64,000 bases of DNA from UBA6522 sp965205045 (lineage in GTDB: Bacteria > Pseudomonadota > Gammaproteobacteria > Steroidobacterales > Rariloculaceae), in the NCBI GenBank assembly GCA_965205045.1, contig OZ242031.1, forward strand, positions 5,704,001 to 5,768,000, given 5' to 3'. A program made the position numbers and the translations under genes. The notes below the pieces were generated by a model. The model was given only the letters and a program-made list of their open reading frames with translations. It did not search any database and was not told where the DNA came from. Position 1 is the stretch's first letter. Every line of letters starts with the position of its first letter. Below are positions 38,193-47,805 of the stretch, piece by piece.

Positions 38193-40703
38193 TTGGCGAT
38201 GGCCCTAAATCCCCAACCAGCACGATTCGACATCAACGCCTCGGTTGTCTTCCGGCTCGGGGAGGAACTCATAACCGACATCGTGCAGGCGCTCGTAGAG
38301 TTGGTAAAGAACAGCTACGACGCCGACGCCACGTGGGTGAATGTCACTATCGATACGCGTGCAAAGAACCGATGGGGACGAAAATACGCTGACGCGACGG
38401 GCGCCATTCTCGTTGAGGACAACGGCCACGGGATGGACGAGACGACGATTCGGCGCGGCTGGCTGACCATAGCGAACTCTCCTAAGCGCGAAGCCAAGGC
38501 TGCGGGGCAAGTGACGCGACTGGGGCGAACGCCAATAGGAGACAAGGGGCTGGGCAGGTTGGGCAGTCAGCGGCTGGCACGAAATGTAGAGATCGTTACC
38601 AGACCTCGTGAGGAACCGGCGACCGAGCACTATATCGCGTTCTCATGGAAGGATTTTCGGGACTCTTCACGCCTCGGCGAGGTACCCGTGAAGTACAGGC
38701 AAAGTACTACGAGCGTAAAGTCGCAGGGGACGAAGCTCATTCTATCCGGTCTCCGCGGACCTGAAGACTGGCAGACCGAGGAGCATCTCCTTGGCCTACA
38801 GCGAAAGCTTTCTGGAATGATCTCCCCATTTCAGGCAGCGCGCGACTTTCACGTGCAATTGGAGGTGGATGGCAAAAATCTGGAGCTTGCTGAAATTGCG
38901 AATAAGGTTCGCGAGACCGCGCTGTTGAAGTACGTGTTTGAGTTTGACGGACGAGCGTTACGCATATCGGGAGTTGCTCGGCTGAGATACTTTCAACCAA
39001 GAAGCAAGGCCGATCAGATGCTTTTCAATTCCCTCTGCCGACGAGACGACGGTCGGGCACTTTACGAGTTTCTCACTGGCAGGACCGGTAAGGGCCGACC
39101 GGAACACTTTGTGCTTTCGAAAGGGAAGGGGTGGTTCGTCGAGTTTGGAACCAAGCGCTTACTAGACAACCTCGACCGCGTCAGGCGGTCCAAAGGTTTG
39201 GCAGTCAATCCTGGACCGTTTCACGGAGAAGTGGATCACGTATCCCTCGACAGCTCCGACTTCAAGGACGAAATCGTGGGCCGCCAGTCCGAATACCGCC
39301 GCCTCGTTCGCGACCTTGCCGGTATTCGCGTGTACCGCGATGGCTTTGGCATACGCGTGGGAGAGGATTGGCTAGGTTTGGGAAGACAATGGACAGGAGC
39401 GACTTCGTACTACGGTCTTCGCCCGGGTAATGTGCTGGGGTTCGTAGCGATAAGCGCACGAAACAACCGCAACCTTGTTGAGACGACAAGCCGGGAAGGT
39501 TTTCAGGTGAATCTTCACTATGAGAATTTCTTTGCACTGTTGACGGAATTTGTACGGTTCGCCGGCGACACTCAAGAATTCCTCAGGCGTGGTAGGGTCA
39601 GTTTTCTAAACGAGCACCGTGACCGAAACGCGGGGGTCGCACCGGAGGATCCGCACTCGGCGGTTACGCAACGCATAGATGACATCGCAGGGAAGCTATC
39701 GTCCGAGAAGCGTAAAGTGCGGCGGCACACCGGATCGCTTGACATGGCCACGAAAGAGGCAGCCAAGACGCTAGATACCGTCCGGAACGAGTTAGGTAAT
39801 AGGCTCGACAAGGGTTCTCCGGCGTCAAAGGCGCTGGAAAACCTGGAGCAAGAAATCTCGGTTGTGTCGATCGAAGCGGCGAGGAAAGAAAAGTTGCTCG
39901 AGCAAGTCTCCACCACCTTGGATCACGCGTCGGATTTGAAGGAAATGAGGGCGGTCCTCGACAGGCGCTGGGAGACGCTAAATGCCCAAGTATCTGCCCT
40001 CTACGAGAGCATAAGCCTCGGACTGACCGCAGAAGCGCTGTCCCACGAGATTCATAACATCGCCGATCGGCTCGCCAGAAAGAGCACGGCCTTGCTTCGA
40101 GCATTGGACAAGGGCGTTCGCAAGGCATCCATAATCGCATACATCGAGCATGTTCGATCCAGCGTTGCCGCAATGCGCAAACAGCTTGCACATCTAACTC
40201 CCTCGCTTCGCTACCTGCGTGAGCGAAGAGAACCGATCAACGTGTCGTCTTGGGCAAAGGAACTCGCTGAGTTTCACAACGAGACACTCGCCCCGAATGG
40301 GATCACGTTGGTTGTACTATGCCGCTCGCCAGATTTCAAAGTGAATATGAACGAGGGCAAACTTACTCAGATATTCGACAATCTGATCCTCAACGCCCAA
40401 TACTGGCTCAAAGAGGCAGTCCGCACGGGCACCGTGGAGAACGCCGAGATTACGATCATCGTGGACGCGCCTGTTGTGACTGTCCACGACAACGGACGAG
40501 GAGTCGAAGAGAGAGTCGAGGACGCCCTCTTTGAGCCATTCGTCACAACGAAGCGCAGCGGTGAAGGGCGAGGCCTCGGGCTCTTCGTCGTCCGCCAACT
40601 TCTCGACTCCGAGTCATGCGGAATTTTGCTTCTTCCAGACCGTAATGATCGCGGAAGGCGGTACGTGTTTGAACTGGATTTTTCCGGAGCCGCTAGTGGT
40701 TAG
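38193..40703 (+). CDS. Dual GHKL ATPase: MORC/Hsp90-like N-terminus plus histidine-kinase-like C-terminus
   Basis: 836 aa from TTG 38193, chosen because AAGG lies 8 nt upstream; ATG 38199 is an alternative. The N-terminal GHKL domain has ELVKNSYDAD (E36, N40), EDNGHGM (D76) and GDKGLGRLG (residues 116-124), as in MutL/Hsp90/MORC proteins. After a central region and a coiled coil come an H-box-like LSHEIHN (H618), N-box DNLILNAQYW (near 728), DNGRGV (near 767) and GEGRGLGLFVV, a complete second GHKL ATPase of the sensor-kinase type. It likely acts with the receiver-like partner, whose gene overlaps it by 8 nt. No transmembrane segment, so a cytosolic sensor. Confidence 0.88.
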   Translation: MAMALNPQPARFDINASVVFRLGEELITDIVQALVELVKNSYDADATWVNVTIDTRAKNRWGRKYADATGAILVEDNGHGMDETTIRRGWLTIANSPKREAKAAGQVTRLGRTPIGDKGLGRLGSQRLARNVEIVTRPREEPATEHYIAFSWKDFRDSSRLGEVPVKYRQSTTSVKSQGTKLILSGLRGPEDWQTEEHLLGLQRKLSGMISPFQAARDFHVQLEVDGKNLELAEIANKVRETALLKYVFEFDGRALRISGVARLRYFQPRSKADQMLFNSLCRRDDGRALYEFLTGRTGKGRPEHFVLSKGKGWFVEFGTKRLLDNLDRVRRSKGLAVNPGPFHGEVDHVSLDSSDFKDEIVGRQSEYRRLVRDLAGIRVYRDGFGIRVGEDWLGLGRQWTGATSYYGLRPGNVLGFVAISARNNRNLVETTSREGFQVNLHYENFFALLTEFVRFAGDTQEFLRRGRVSFLNEHRDRNAGVAPEDPHSAVTQRIDDIAGKLSSEKRKVRRHTGSLDMATKEAAKTLDTVRNELGNRLDKGSPASKALENLEQEISVVSIEAARKEKLLEQVSTTLDHASDLKEMRAVLDRRWETLNAQVSALYESISLGLTAEALSHEIHNIADRLARKSTALLRALDKGVRKASIIAYIEHVRSSVAAMRKQLAHLTPSLRYLRERREPINVSSWAKELAEFHNETLAPNGITLVVLCRSPDFKVNMNEGKLTQIFDNLILNAQYWLKEAVRTGTVENAEITIIVDAPVVTVHDNGRGVEERVEDALFEPFVTTKRSGEGRGLGLFVVRQLLDSESCGILLLPDRNDRGRRYVFELDFSGAASG

Positions 40704-42465
40704 CACCGCCACCGCAACACAAACGCTACGCTCGCATGCCCGGGAGCTATTTGTGAGCATCGGCGTGTCGCGGATCATAGTGGTCGATGATGAGTACTCA
40801 ACAACAAACGTTGAAGACTTGCTCGGAATCTGCGCTGAGATAGACCCCACGCTCGCGGCGGATCTGCCCCATCTCGATGAGGTCGACTTTGGCGCCCCGC
40901 GTGAGATTTGGACCGAACGTTTACGAGAGGTGTGGAAAACGCTGGGCGCTACCGGGCGCCAAGAACTTATGGCGCATGCACGCGCTACCGATGCCGCAGA
41001 GCATACTCTGGAGACAGGTGGCGATGAGCCGGAGAAAATCGACGCAACCGTAGCTAGGTCGCTGGAGGTCCTCCTAGGTCAACTGGAAGACTGCGAATAC
41101 ATTACCCTCTCACTAGGCGATTGGAAACTCCACTCCGGGACACTCCTCGCGGACGAGAAGGCGAGCTCTACGGTGCTACTTTTTGATCGAGACCTCTCCA
41201 GAGAAGAGAAAGATGCGACCAATAGAGGAATTGAACTGATACGTGAAGCGCAAGCGACGAAGACTGGCTATTGCGGGCTGATCAGTCACACTATTGCTCG
41301 CGAAAGCGAATACGCCACCTGGTTGAAACTGGCGAATGATTACACTTTGGATAGTGACAGGTTCGTCGTCATCTCAAAGGCGCGACTCACGGGCGATGAA
41401 CGAGACTGCTACGGATTCCTGGGCATGTTGCGCCTAGCGGCACTCAGCGACCGCTTCGCGATTATCAAGTCGAAAGCATGGTCTATCTTTCAAGATTCTG
41501 TTGACAAAGCGAAGGAGGCAATGGAGTGCCTCTCGATATTGGATTTTGACAGGATTGTTTTCGAGTCGTCTCGCCGGGAGGGAGTCTGGGAGCCGGACAC
41601 ATTGTTTCGTGTTTTTAGCATCCTAATGCGTAGACAGGCGCAGTTTCGTTTGCACGATGAGGCAATGTCTTCTGCAGTAGCGCGCGCTCGAAACGTTAGC
41701 GCCGTGTCGGAAGAAATCGCTTCGGCCATAAGAGTCGAAAGTACTTCGCATGAGGCTTTGCGAATACAGCGATTCGAAGCCTATGAGTCGGGCGATAAAC
41801 TCAACCAATCTCACTCCCCCATCGAGTTAGGCGATATTTTCGAAACGGAATCGAACAAAAAGCGCTACATTCTATTGGCGCAACCGTGTGACCTGATGGT
41901 CCGCTCGAACGGTAGGCGCAGCTACGACGCCAAGCTCGGGCGCACGGCGGCGTTGGTTGAACTTGTCAACAAGAAAGCAGGGGAATCGATGAGCCGGGAA
42001 GAACTGCCCTTCTACGACAACGAGACCGGGAAATCAGCCTTCGCACATTTTGCCAAAGCTCACCAAGTACGGCTTGCCATTCTCGACCTCTGCGCAATTC
42101 GCGCCGATGGGTCAGCCATGATCCAAATAAACGCGGCCGGTCCTGAGCTACTCATTCCGCCTTGGACGGCACGATACAAAAGGCTAAAGAGAGTATTTAA
42201 GACGGCGCTTGGACGATGGGAACGGCTGGGCGATAGTCAGGTTGCCAACAATCAGGTTGCCGACGAGCTTAAATCGCTAGCATTGCCTAGGTTTTCCACA
42301 ACGGTCCGAGTCGATCCGACTGTACAAGGCGAAACCGTGCAGTACGGTCTCAAGCGCGTGATGCGCCTGAGACAACCGCGATCAGGAGCGCTACTGACTA
42401 GCTTTGCACAGTATCAGGCGCGTGCTGCATTCGAACATGTATTCGATCCGCATCCAGACGTATAG
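40696..42465 (+). CDS. Interrupted-receiver protein, partner of the dual GHKL ATPase
   Basis: 589 aa from GTG 40696, which overlaps the stop of the preceding gene. Receiver elements are spread out: strand 1 RIIVVDDEYS (D31, D32), then an insertion of about 125 aa, then the phospho-acceptor strand TVLLFDRDLS (D164), helix GIELIREA, LISHT (S198/T199) and VVISKARL (K228). All key acidic, Thr/Ser and Lys positions of a response regulator appear present. The remaining 360 aa are a conserved-looking domain of no recognised family, with no HTH seen. It is likely the output of a two-component-like arm in the defence system. Receiver assignment is by reading, medium confidence. Confidence 0.72.
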   Translation: MVSTATATQTLRSHARELFVSIGVSRIIVVDDEYSTTNVEDLLGICAEIDPTLAADLPHLDEVDFGAPREIWTERLREVWKTLGATGRQELMAHARATDAAEHTLETGGDEPEKIDATVARSLEVLLGQLEDCEYITLSLGDWKLHSGTLLADEKASSTVLLFDRDLSREEKDATNRGIELIREAQATKTGYCGLISHTIARESEYATWLKLANDYTLDSDRFVVISKARLTGDERDCYGFLGMLRLAALSDRFAIIKSKAWSIFQDSVDKAKEAMECLSILDFDRIVFESSRREGVWEPDTLFRVFSILMRRQAQFRLHDEAMSSAVARARNVSAVSEEIASAIRVESTSHEALRIQRFEAYESGDKLNQSHSPIELGDIFETESNKKRYILLAQPCDLMVRSNGRRSYDAKLGRTAALVELVNKKAGESMSREELPFYDNETGKSAFAHFAKAHQVRLAILDLCAIRADGSAMIQINAAGPELLIPPWTARYKRLKRVFKTALGRWERLGDSQVANNQVADELKSLALPRFSTTVRVDPTVQGETVQYGLKRVMRLRQPRSGALLTSFAQYQARAAFEHVFDPHPDV

Positions 42466-42567
42466 CGTGGAAATAGCGACTGAAACGCCGTCGAGACCGG
42501 GCAATCGGACCGCCCGGGACGCTTCCATCCAATTCCTCGAAAGGTGCCGACGTTGGCACTGCTCATT

Positions 42568-43026
42568 TTATCTGAGCCATTCCATGATTGATTCGAACTC
42601 GCATTCCGTACCGCGCACCCACTTCTCAAACTCCCGCACCGTAACGGCCGCCCGATCCCTGCTGCGTAAAGCGCATTCCCAGATGATCGCCACACGCCAG
42701 CCTGATTCTCGCAGTTGTCGTGTATTCCGCCTATCCCGTTCGACGTTTGCTCTGAATTTTGCCTTCCAGAAATCCGGTCGAGTAGCGGGATCGGTGGCAT
42801 AGGGACAGCCGACATGGCGGTGCCAGAAACAGCCATGCGCGAAGCATACGGCTCCGAAACGACGGAAGATCAGATCTGGCGTTCCCGGAAGTTTGCGATC
42901 ATGGAGTCTGTATCGGAGCCCTCGCGCATGCAGCGCTCTTCGGAGAACCAGCTCGGGTTTCGTGTCCTTGCCACCAATTTGCGCCATCATCCGAGAGCGC
43001 GTCGCTTGATCTACGATGTCGGTCAT
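42568..43026 (-). CDS. vsr: Very short patch repair endonuclease
   Basis: 152 aa Vsr. Residues align with E. coli numbering: E25 in KPELVLRRAL, D51 in GTPDLIF, H64 and H69 in CFAHGCFWH, with A63 in place of the usual Thr. C66 and C73 match zinc-site cysteines. It nicks 5' of T in T:G mismatches that arise when 5-methylcytosine deaminates, so it is normally kept beside a dcm-type methyltransferase. It is divergent from the truncated dcm gene, 95 bp apart, with which it must once have worked. Confidence 0.93.
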   Translation of the reverse strand: MTDIVDQATRSRMMAQIGGKDTKPELVLRRALHARGLRYRLHDRKLPGTPDLIFRRFGAVCFAHGCFWHRHVGCPYATDPATRPDFWKAKFRANVERDRRNTRQLRESGWRVAIIWECALRSRDRAAVTVREFEKWVRGTECEFESIMEWLR

Positions 43027-43121
43027 CTCACCAAAGGCTCGATTAGCGCACCATGCTTGTCTTCAATTGGCGATGTTCGCGACGCGTACATTCCCAATCA
43101 TGTTGTTTCAGTGGGCGAAAA

Positions 43122-43390
43122 GTGACCGCTGCTGTACCTGTTGTCGACCTGTTTTCAGGTCCAGGCGGACTCGGTGAAGGATTCGCCGGGCTTCGCGATT
43201 CCAATGAGCATCCCCGTTTTCGCATCGCTCTCTCTATCGAAATGGACCCAACAGCACATCGTACGCTGAGATTGCGTGCGTTCTTGCGCAAGTTTCCAAA
43301 CGGCTTTCCTTCTGAATATTACGACTTCTTGAACCGCATAGTAACGGAGGAGCCCGACTGGGCCACACATTATCCGGAAGAGCGTTCGGG
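43122..43390 (+). pseudogene. dcm: DNA (cytosine-5) methyltransferase, N-terminal fragment
   Basis: GTG start at 43122. The first 85-90 codons hold motif I (VPVVDLFSGPGGLGEGFAGL) and the SAM-binding segment SIEMDPTAHRTLRLRAFLRKF of 5-cytosine methyltransferases. The catalytic PCQ loop and everything after are missing. Reading continues as an unrelated tail to TGA 43413-43415 because the coding joins the 3' part of the Z1 gene near 43380-43390. It cannot be active. Vsr beside it is orphaned by this loss. Confidence 0.85.
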
Positions 43391-44742
43391 TAAATGGCGC
43401 AAAACCCTTCAATGAGGCGATTCGCGACCCCGAGATCGCCGAGTTACATCGGGTTTTTCTCGATCACTATGACAACACGTGCGGCGAGTCCTGGTCCAGC
43501 ATTCAGGACCGGCTACACGAGAGCGTAAGCGCGGTGACGGTCGTTGAAGTCAACAGCCGTGCTGCCGGATCGCTGGACTACGCCCAGCACGAGACCGCAG
43601 GACTGAATGTCATTGCGGTTGGCGGGCTCTCTCTTTCGCGGGGACTTACGCTTGAGGGATTGATCGTCAGCTACTTCCTGCGCCGGTCGATAATGTACGA
43701 CACGCTGTTCCAGATGGGGCGGTGGTTCGGGTACCGCGACGGATACGATGACTTGTGCCGAGTATGGATGCCTGAGGAAGCGCAGGGCTGGTACGATCAC
43801 GTTGCCGAATCCATCGATGAGCCCCGCGACGAACTCACGCGCATGCAGAGCACGAACGCGACACCAAGAGATTTCGGCCTCAAGGTCCGCAGCCATCCCG
43901 ACTCGCTTGTCGTCACGGCCCGAAACAAGATGGGTGCCGGGCGGTTCCACAGGGTCCTGATTGGTCTGGCAAACCGGTTCGTAGAAACCGCGATCCTGCA
44001 TCGCGATCATGTAACGCTTGCTGCGAATTTACGGGCAGTCGTCCGGCTCGCGCAGCAGATGCGGGCCGGAGGTCTACCTCCAGAGGACGGAGAACTACTC
44101 AATGGTGGCCGCCTGGTGCGTGACGTTCCGGTGGTAGCGGTCGATGCCTTTCTCGGCATATTCAGAAATCACCCGGGCTCCCTCGCCACCGATAGCGAGC
44201 CAGTCCGTCGCTACATTGCGGCCCGCGCCGATAGAGAATTGTGCAAATGGGACATCCTGTTTGCTGGCGTGCAGCGAAGGACAAAACTTTCCCTCGTCGA
44301 TCACAGCCTTGGCTTCGAGTTGGTGTGTCAGCGCCGTGCCCCCGGCAAGCGCAGTGACGGTTCAATGCTGATGGTAACGAACAAGCAGCGGGTCAGCTCA
44401 CGTGGTATCACGAAAGTCGGTCTGAACGAAGCGCAAGTCTACGCCGCTGAGAGCGAGTATCGTGCCCGCAGGCCATCAAGCACGGACGGTGTCAAGAACT
44501 ATCCTGACTGGATCTACAACAGAGTCCGTACCAAGCCGCTTCTCGTCATCCATCTTCTTGCAATTGGCAAGGAAGGCGAAGACTTGAGCACGACCAACCC
44601 GGTAGCGGCTTGGAGCATCAGCTTTCCGGGTACAAGTCTCGCGGAAAAAACTGTTGAATACGTCGTCAACACAACGTGGTACAGAGAGCACTTCGGAGAC
44701 GATGACGCGGATGACGATGAGCAGGAGAAAAATGAGGATTGA
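43381..44742 (+). pseudogene. Z1-domain (SFII helicase-like) protein, 3' fragment
   Basis: An open frame runs from about 43381 (VNGAKPFNEAIRDPEIAEL) to the stop at 44740-44742, about 453 codons, with no start codon and no promoter of its own; a GTG at 43534 could rescue part of it. It carries the C-terminal helicase-like half of the Z1 protein: GGLSLSRGLTLEGL, then FQMGRWFGYRDGYDDL, similar to superfamily II motif VI. Full Z1 proteins are about 900 aa, so the N-terminal half is lost by the same deletion that truncated dcm. The downstream gene overlaps its stop by 11 nt. Confidence 0.82.
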
Positions 44743-45739
44743 CGATCCTTGGAAGGCTATTCCACAGCCGACGGAAACCAACCGGATCAGCGCTCGAAGG
44801 ATTCCGAACGCAGGGTCTCACGCGTGGGGACTCTATTGGGCGGTTGACGGTCAACGGCATTGTCTTCTCATCCTTCAGCATCGCTCCACTCATCGAACCT
44901 CCCATCGACTACCCAGACTCAAGGGACTACAAGTGGAGGTACAACCAACCGAGGATGATTCGGGCGAACGTCTGATCGTCCGCCTGACGGACGGCGAGCT
45001 GAGGGAAATCTTTCATCGTTTCTGCGTGGATATCGTGGATGCCACTAGCAGGTCCCAGTCCGAGGATGAGGCAATCGATCGCTTTCTTGTCCGGACCTGG
45101 CGATGGCATCGTCTTTTAAAGGGCGGTGGCGATGGCCGCCTGAGCGAGGAGGAACAGAAGGGACTGATCGGTGAACTTCACTTGCTGGAGAGACTTCTGC
45201 TTCCCGCCGCTGGCGCTGCGGATGCCGTGCAGGCCTGGATGGGGCCCCTCGGAGCACCCAAGGACTTCCAGCTTGGCTGGATCAGCGTCGAGGCAAAGAC
45301 ACGAACACCCCAGATATCGACCATTCGCATTTCGTCGGCGAATCAGCTTGATTCAAACGGCGCTACACGCCTCTTTCTTCACGTAACCCAAGTCTCCCGC
45401 GCAGCGAGCGATACGGCATCGGCCCCGACAATATCCGATATTGCTGCTCGGACACGCGATACCATCGCCTCCTTGGATATGTCGGCGACGGTCCTCTTTG
45501 AAGAGCGCCTGAACGCAACCGGTTTCGACTGGAACGATGACTATTCCGACAGGCGTTGGCTGATTGGAACAGGTTCACTCTACGAAGTAAGAGAGGGATT
45601 CCCACGAATCACACCCGCAATGATCCCATCTGGAGTGGACGATGTACGGTATATGATCGCGCTCGCTCAATGCGATGGCTTTCGAGTGGCAAAGGCCACT
45701 CTGGCTGAGGCGCTTGCCGGAGAAGGCGATGGAAATTGA
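44732..45739 (+). CDS. PD-(D/E)XK motif protein (DUF4420 type)
   Basis: 335 aa from ATG 44732, preceded by CAGGAG and overlapping the Z1 stop by 11 nt. A nuclease core is visible: D178 in PKDFQLGW and E187-A-K189 in WISVEAKTR, the PD-(D/E)XK pattern. Proteins of this type lie regularly between Z1 and AIPR genes in restriction-like islands and are thought to be the DNA-cutting part. Its stop lies within the start of the AIPR gene (ATG 45729), so the three were one operon. Frame is intact. Confidence 0.85.
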   Translation: MRIDDPWKAIPQPTETNRISARRIPNAGSHAWGLYWAVDGQRHCLLILQHRSTHRTSHRLPRLKGLQVEVQPTEDDSGERLIVRLTDGELREIFHRFCVDIVDATSRSQSEDEAIDRFLVRTWRWHRLLKGGGDGRLSEEEQKGLIGELHLLERLLLPAAGAADAVQAWMGPLGAPKDFQLGWISVEAKTRTPQISTIRISSANQLDSNGATRLFLHVTQVSRAASDTASAPTISDIAARTRDTIASLDMSATVLFEERLNATGFDWNDDYSDRRWLIGTGSLYEVREGFPRITPAMIPSGVDDVRYMIALAQCDGFRVAKATLAEALAGEGDGN

Positions 45740-47801
45740 AGAGTTTGCCCGCGAGTTCTTTCAGGACATGCTTGTCGAGTCCGATTCAGACGGTCAGTTC
45801 GTGGAGGATGTCTTCTTTCAGAAGTCCTGTGAACTTCTTATGGAGGCAGGTGAACTGGATGCTGCTGATCGTGTTGCTTACAGGGCGCCGACGAGAGGAA
45901 TTCGTGTTGACGGCTACGGCGGCGATCCCGCAGACGCGTCTGGCACATTGAGTCTGATCATCTTGGACTTCCATGGTACCCCAACGGTTGGACGATTAAC
46001 CGGGAGCGACATGGATGCGATTTTCCGGCGATTATCCAACTACTTGCGGCGGGCACTGGACCGGAAATGGCGAGAAGCGCTGGAAGAAACCAGCCCTGCG
46101 TTCGGACTTGCCGATCTGATCTCGCATCGCTGGCGCAGAGTCGCAAAAGTGCGCCTCCTGCTTATAACCAACAGGAAACTGAGTGAGCGCGTCGACAGCC
46201 GTCCGGCCGGCATTCTCGGCGAGAAACCGGTCACGTATAGCGTCTGGGACGTCCACCGGCTACACAGCCAGGCGACGGTCGGGCATGACCGGGAAGACAT
46301 GGAGATTGATCTTGTGCAGGATTTCGGTGGCCCCCTTCCGATTTTGCCCGCACAGCAAACCGAGGCGGACCATGAATCATATCTTTCAGTTGTTCCAGGC
46401 ACGGTACTCGCGGACATCTATGACCGATGGGGTCCTCGTCTCCTCGAACAGAACGTACGAGTCTTCCTGCAAGCGCGAGGAAAGGTCAATCGCGGAATCA
46501 GGTTGACGCTCGAGAACGAGCCATCAATGTTCTTCGCCTATAACAACGGCATTACCGCCACGACCGAGGAGGTCGATATTAGGGGGAACGGTGGAAGCCT
46601 GTTGCTGTACGGACTCAGGAACTTCCAGATTGTGAACGGCGGGCAAACCACAGCGTCCATTCACGTCGCGAAACTCCGCAAAATCGATCTGTCCCAGACA
46701 TTCGTACAAATGAAACTCTCCGTAGTGAATGCGGAGCGAGCAACAAAAATCGTCCCGCGAATTTCCGAATATGCCAATAGCCAGAATCGGATTAGCGCCG
46801 CAGATTTCTTTTCGAACCATCCCTTTCACATCCGTATCGAGGAGTTCTCCCGCCGTATTCACGCACCTTCACCTGAAGGGACGTTTCGTCAGAGCAAGTG
46901 GTTCTACGAACGGGCGCGAGGCCAGTACGCGGATGCCCGGGCTCGGCTTACGAGAGCAAAGCGCAAGAAATTCGATCTGGTGTATCCGCGACGCCAACGC
47001 TTCACGAAAACGGACCTTGCCAAGTTTGTCAACGTCTGGGAACGACGGCCACACGAGGTTAGCTTGGGTGCACAGAAAAACTTTGCAGCCTTTGCACGCC
47101 GCATCGGCTCAGCATGGCGGAAGGCACCTGACGATATCAATGAGGCTTGGTATCGGGGCATGATTGCTAAAGCGATCACGTTCAGAGCGACCGAGCGCAT
47201 TGTTTCAAGGCAAGCTTGGTATCAGGGCGGGTACCGTGCCAACATCGTCGCCTACACCATCGCCAAGATCGCTCACGACGTGACAGAAGGGAGTTGCGCG
47301 GTGGACTTCCAAACCATCTGGCGCCGTCAATCACCGGGACAGGCAATGGAAGAAGCCATTGCGGCTGTAGCAGAGCGCGTTCATGAAATATTGACCGACC
47401 CACCCGAAGGAATAAGCAATGTCACGGAGTGGGCAAAAAAACAGGCCTGCTGGGCTCGAGTAAGCAGACTTTCGATCAAATTGCCGAGAGCATTCGCCGA
47501 CGAATTGATTTCTGTCCAAGAACAGCGAGATTCGGCCCGAACGGCACGACGCGAACAACGGGAACTCAACGGGATCGAGGCACAAATTGCGGTCGTGAAT
47601 GCGGGCGGACCATTCTGGGCGGAAACGCTCAGTTGGGGACGGGACCGCAATCTGCTTACGCCAACGGAAACAGGCATTCTTGAAGTCGCTGCCAGTGTGC
47701 CAAAGCGAACACCGACCGACCGGCAATCGTCAAAGGCCATTCAGGTATTGGCCCGCCTGCAGTCGCGTGGATACACAGCAGAGCTTCCGTCAGTTTCCTA
47801 G
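45729..47801 (+). CDS. AIPR (abortive infection phage resistance) family protein
   Basis: 690 aa from ATG 45729 (GGAGAAGG upstream), overlapping the preceding stop by 11 nt. AIPR landmarks are FFAYNNGITATTEEV, LRNFQIVNGGQTTASIHVAK and ISEYANSQNRISAADFFSN near the middle. The N-terminal 200 residues may hold a second nuclease-like domain. AIPR proteins were named from plasmid phage-resistance genes and occur with Z1 systems; the mechanism is unsettled. Last gene of the defence operon, convergent with the AhpD-like gene 4 bp away. Confidence 0.88.
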   Translation: MEIEEFAREFFQDMLVESDSDGQFVEDVFFQKSCELLMEAGELDAADRVAYRAPTRGIRVDGYGGDPADASGTLSLIILDFHGTPTVGRLTGSDMDAIFRRLSNYLRRALDRKWREALEETSPAFGLADLISHRWRRVAKVRLLLITNRKLSERVDSRPAGILGEKPVTYSVWDVHRLHSQATVGHDREDMEIDLVQDFGGPLPILPAQQTEADHESYLSVVPGTVLADIYDRWGPRLLEQNVRVFLQARGKVNRGIRLTLENEPSMFFAYNNGITATTEEVDIRGNGGSLLLYGLRNFQIVNGGQTTASIHVAKLRKIDLSQTFVQMKLSVVNAERATKIVPRISEYANSQNRISAADFFSNHPFHIRIEEFSRRIHAPSPEGTFRQSKWFYERARGQYADARARLTRAKRKKFDLVYPRRQRFTKTDLAKFVNVWERRPHEVSLGAQKNFAAFARRIGSAWRKAPDDINEAWYRGMIAKAITFRATERIVSRQAWYQGGYRANIVAYTIAKIAHDVTEGSCAVDFQTIWRRQSPGQAMEEAIAAVAERVHEILTDPPEGISNVTEWAKKQACWARVSRLSIKLPRAFADELISVQEQRDSARTARREQRELNGIEAQIAVVNAGGPFWAETLSWGRDRNLLTPTETGILEVAASVPKRTPTDRQSSKAIQVLARLQSRGYTAELPSVS

Positions 47802-47805
47802 ATTG

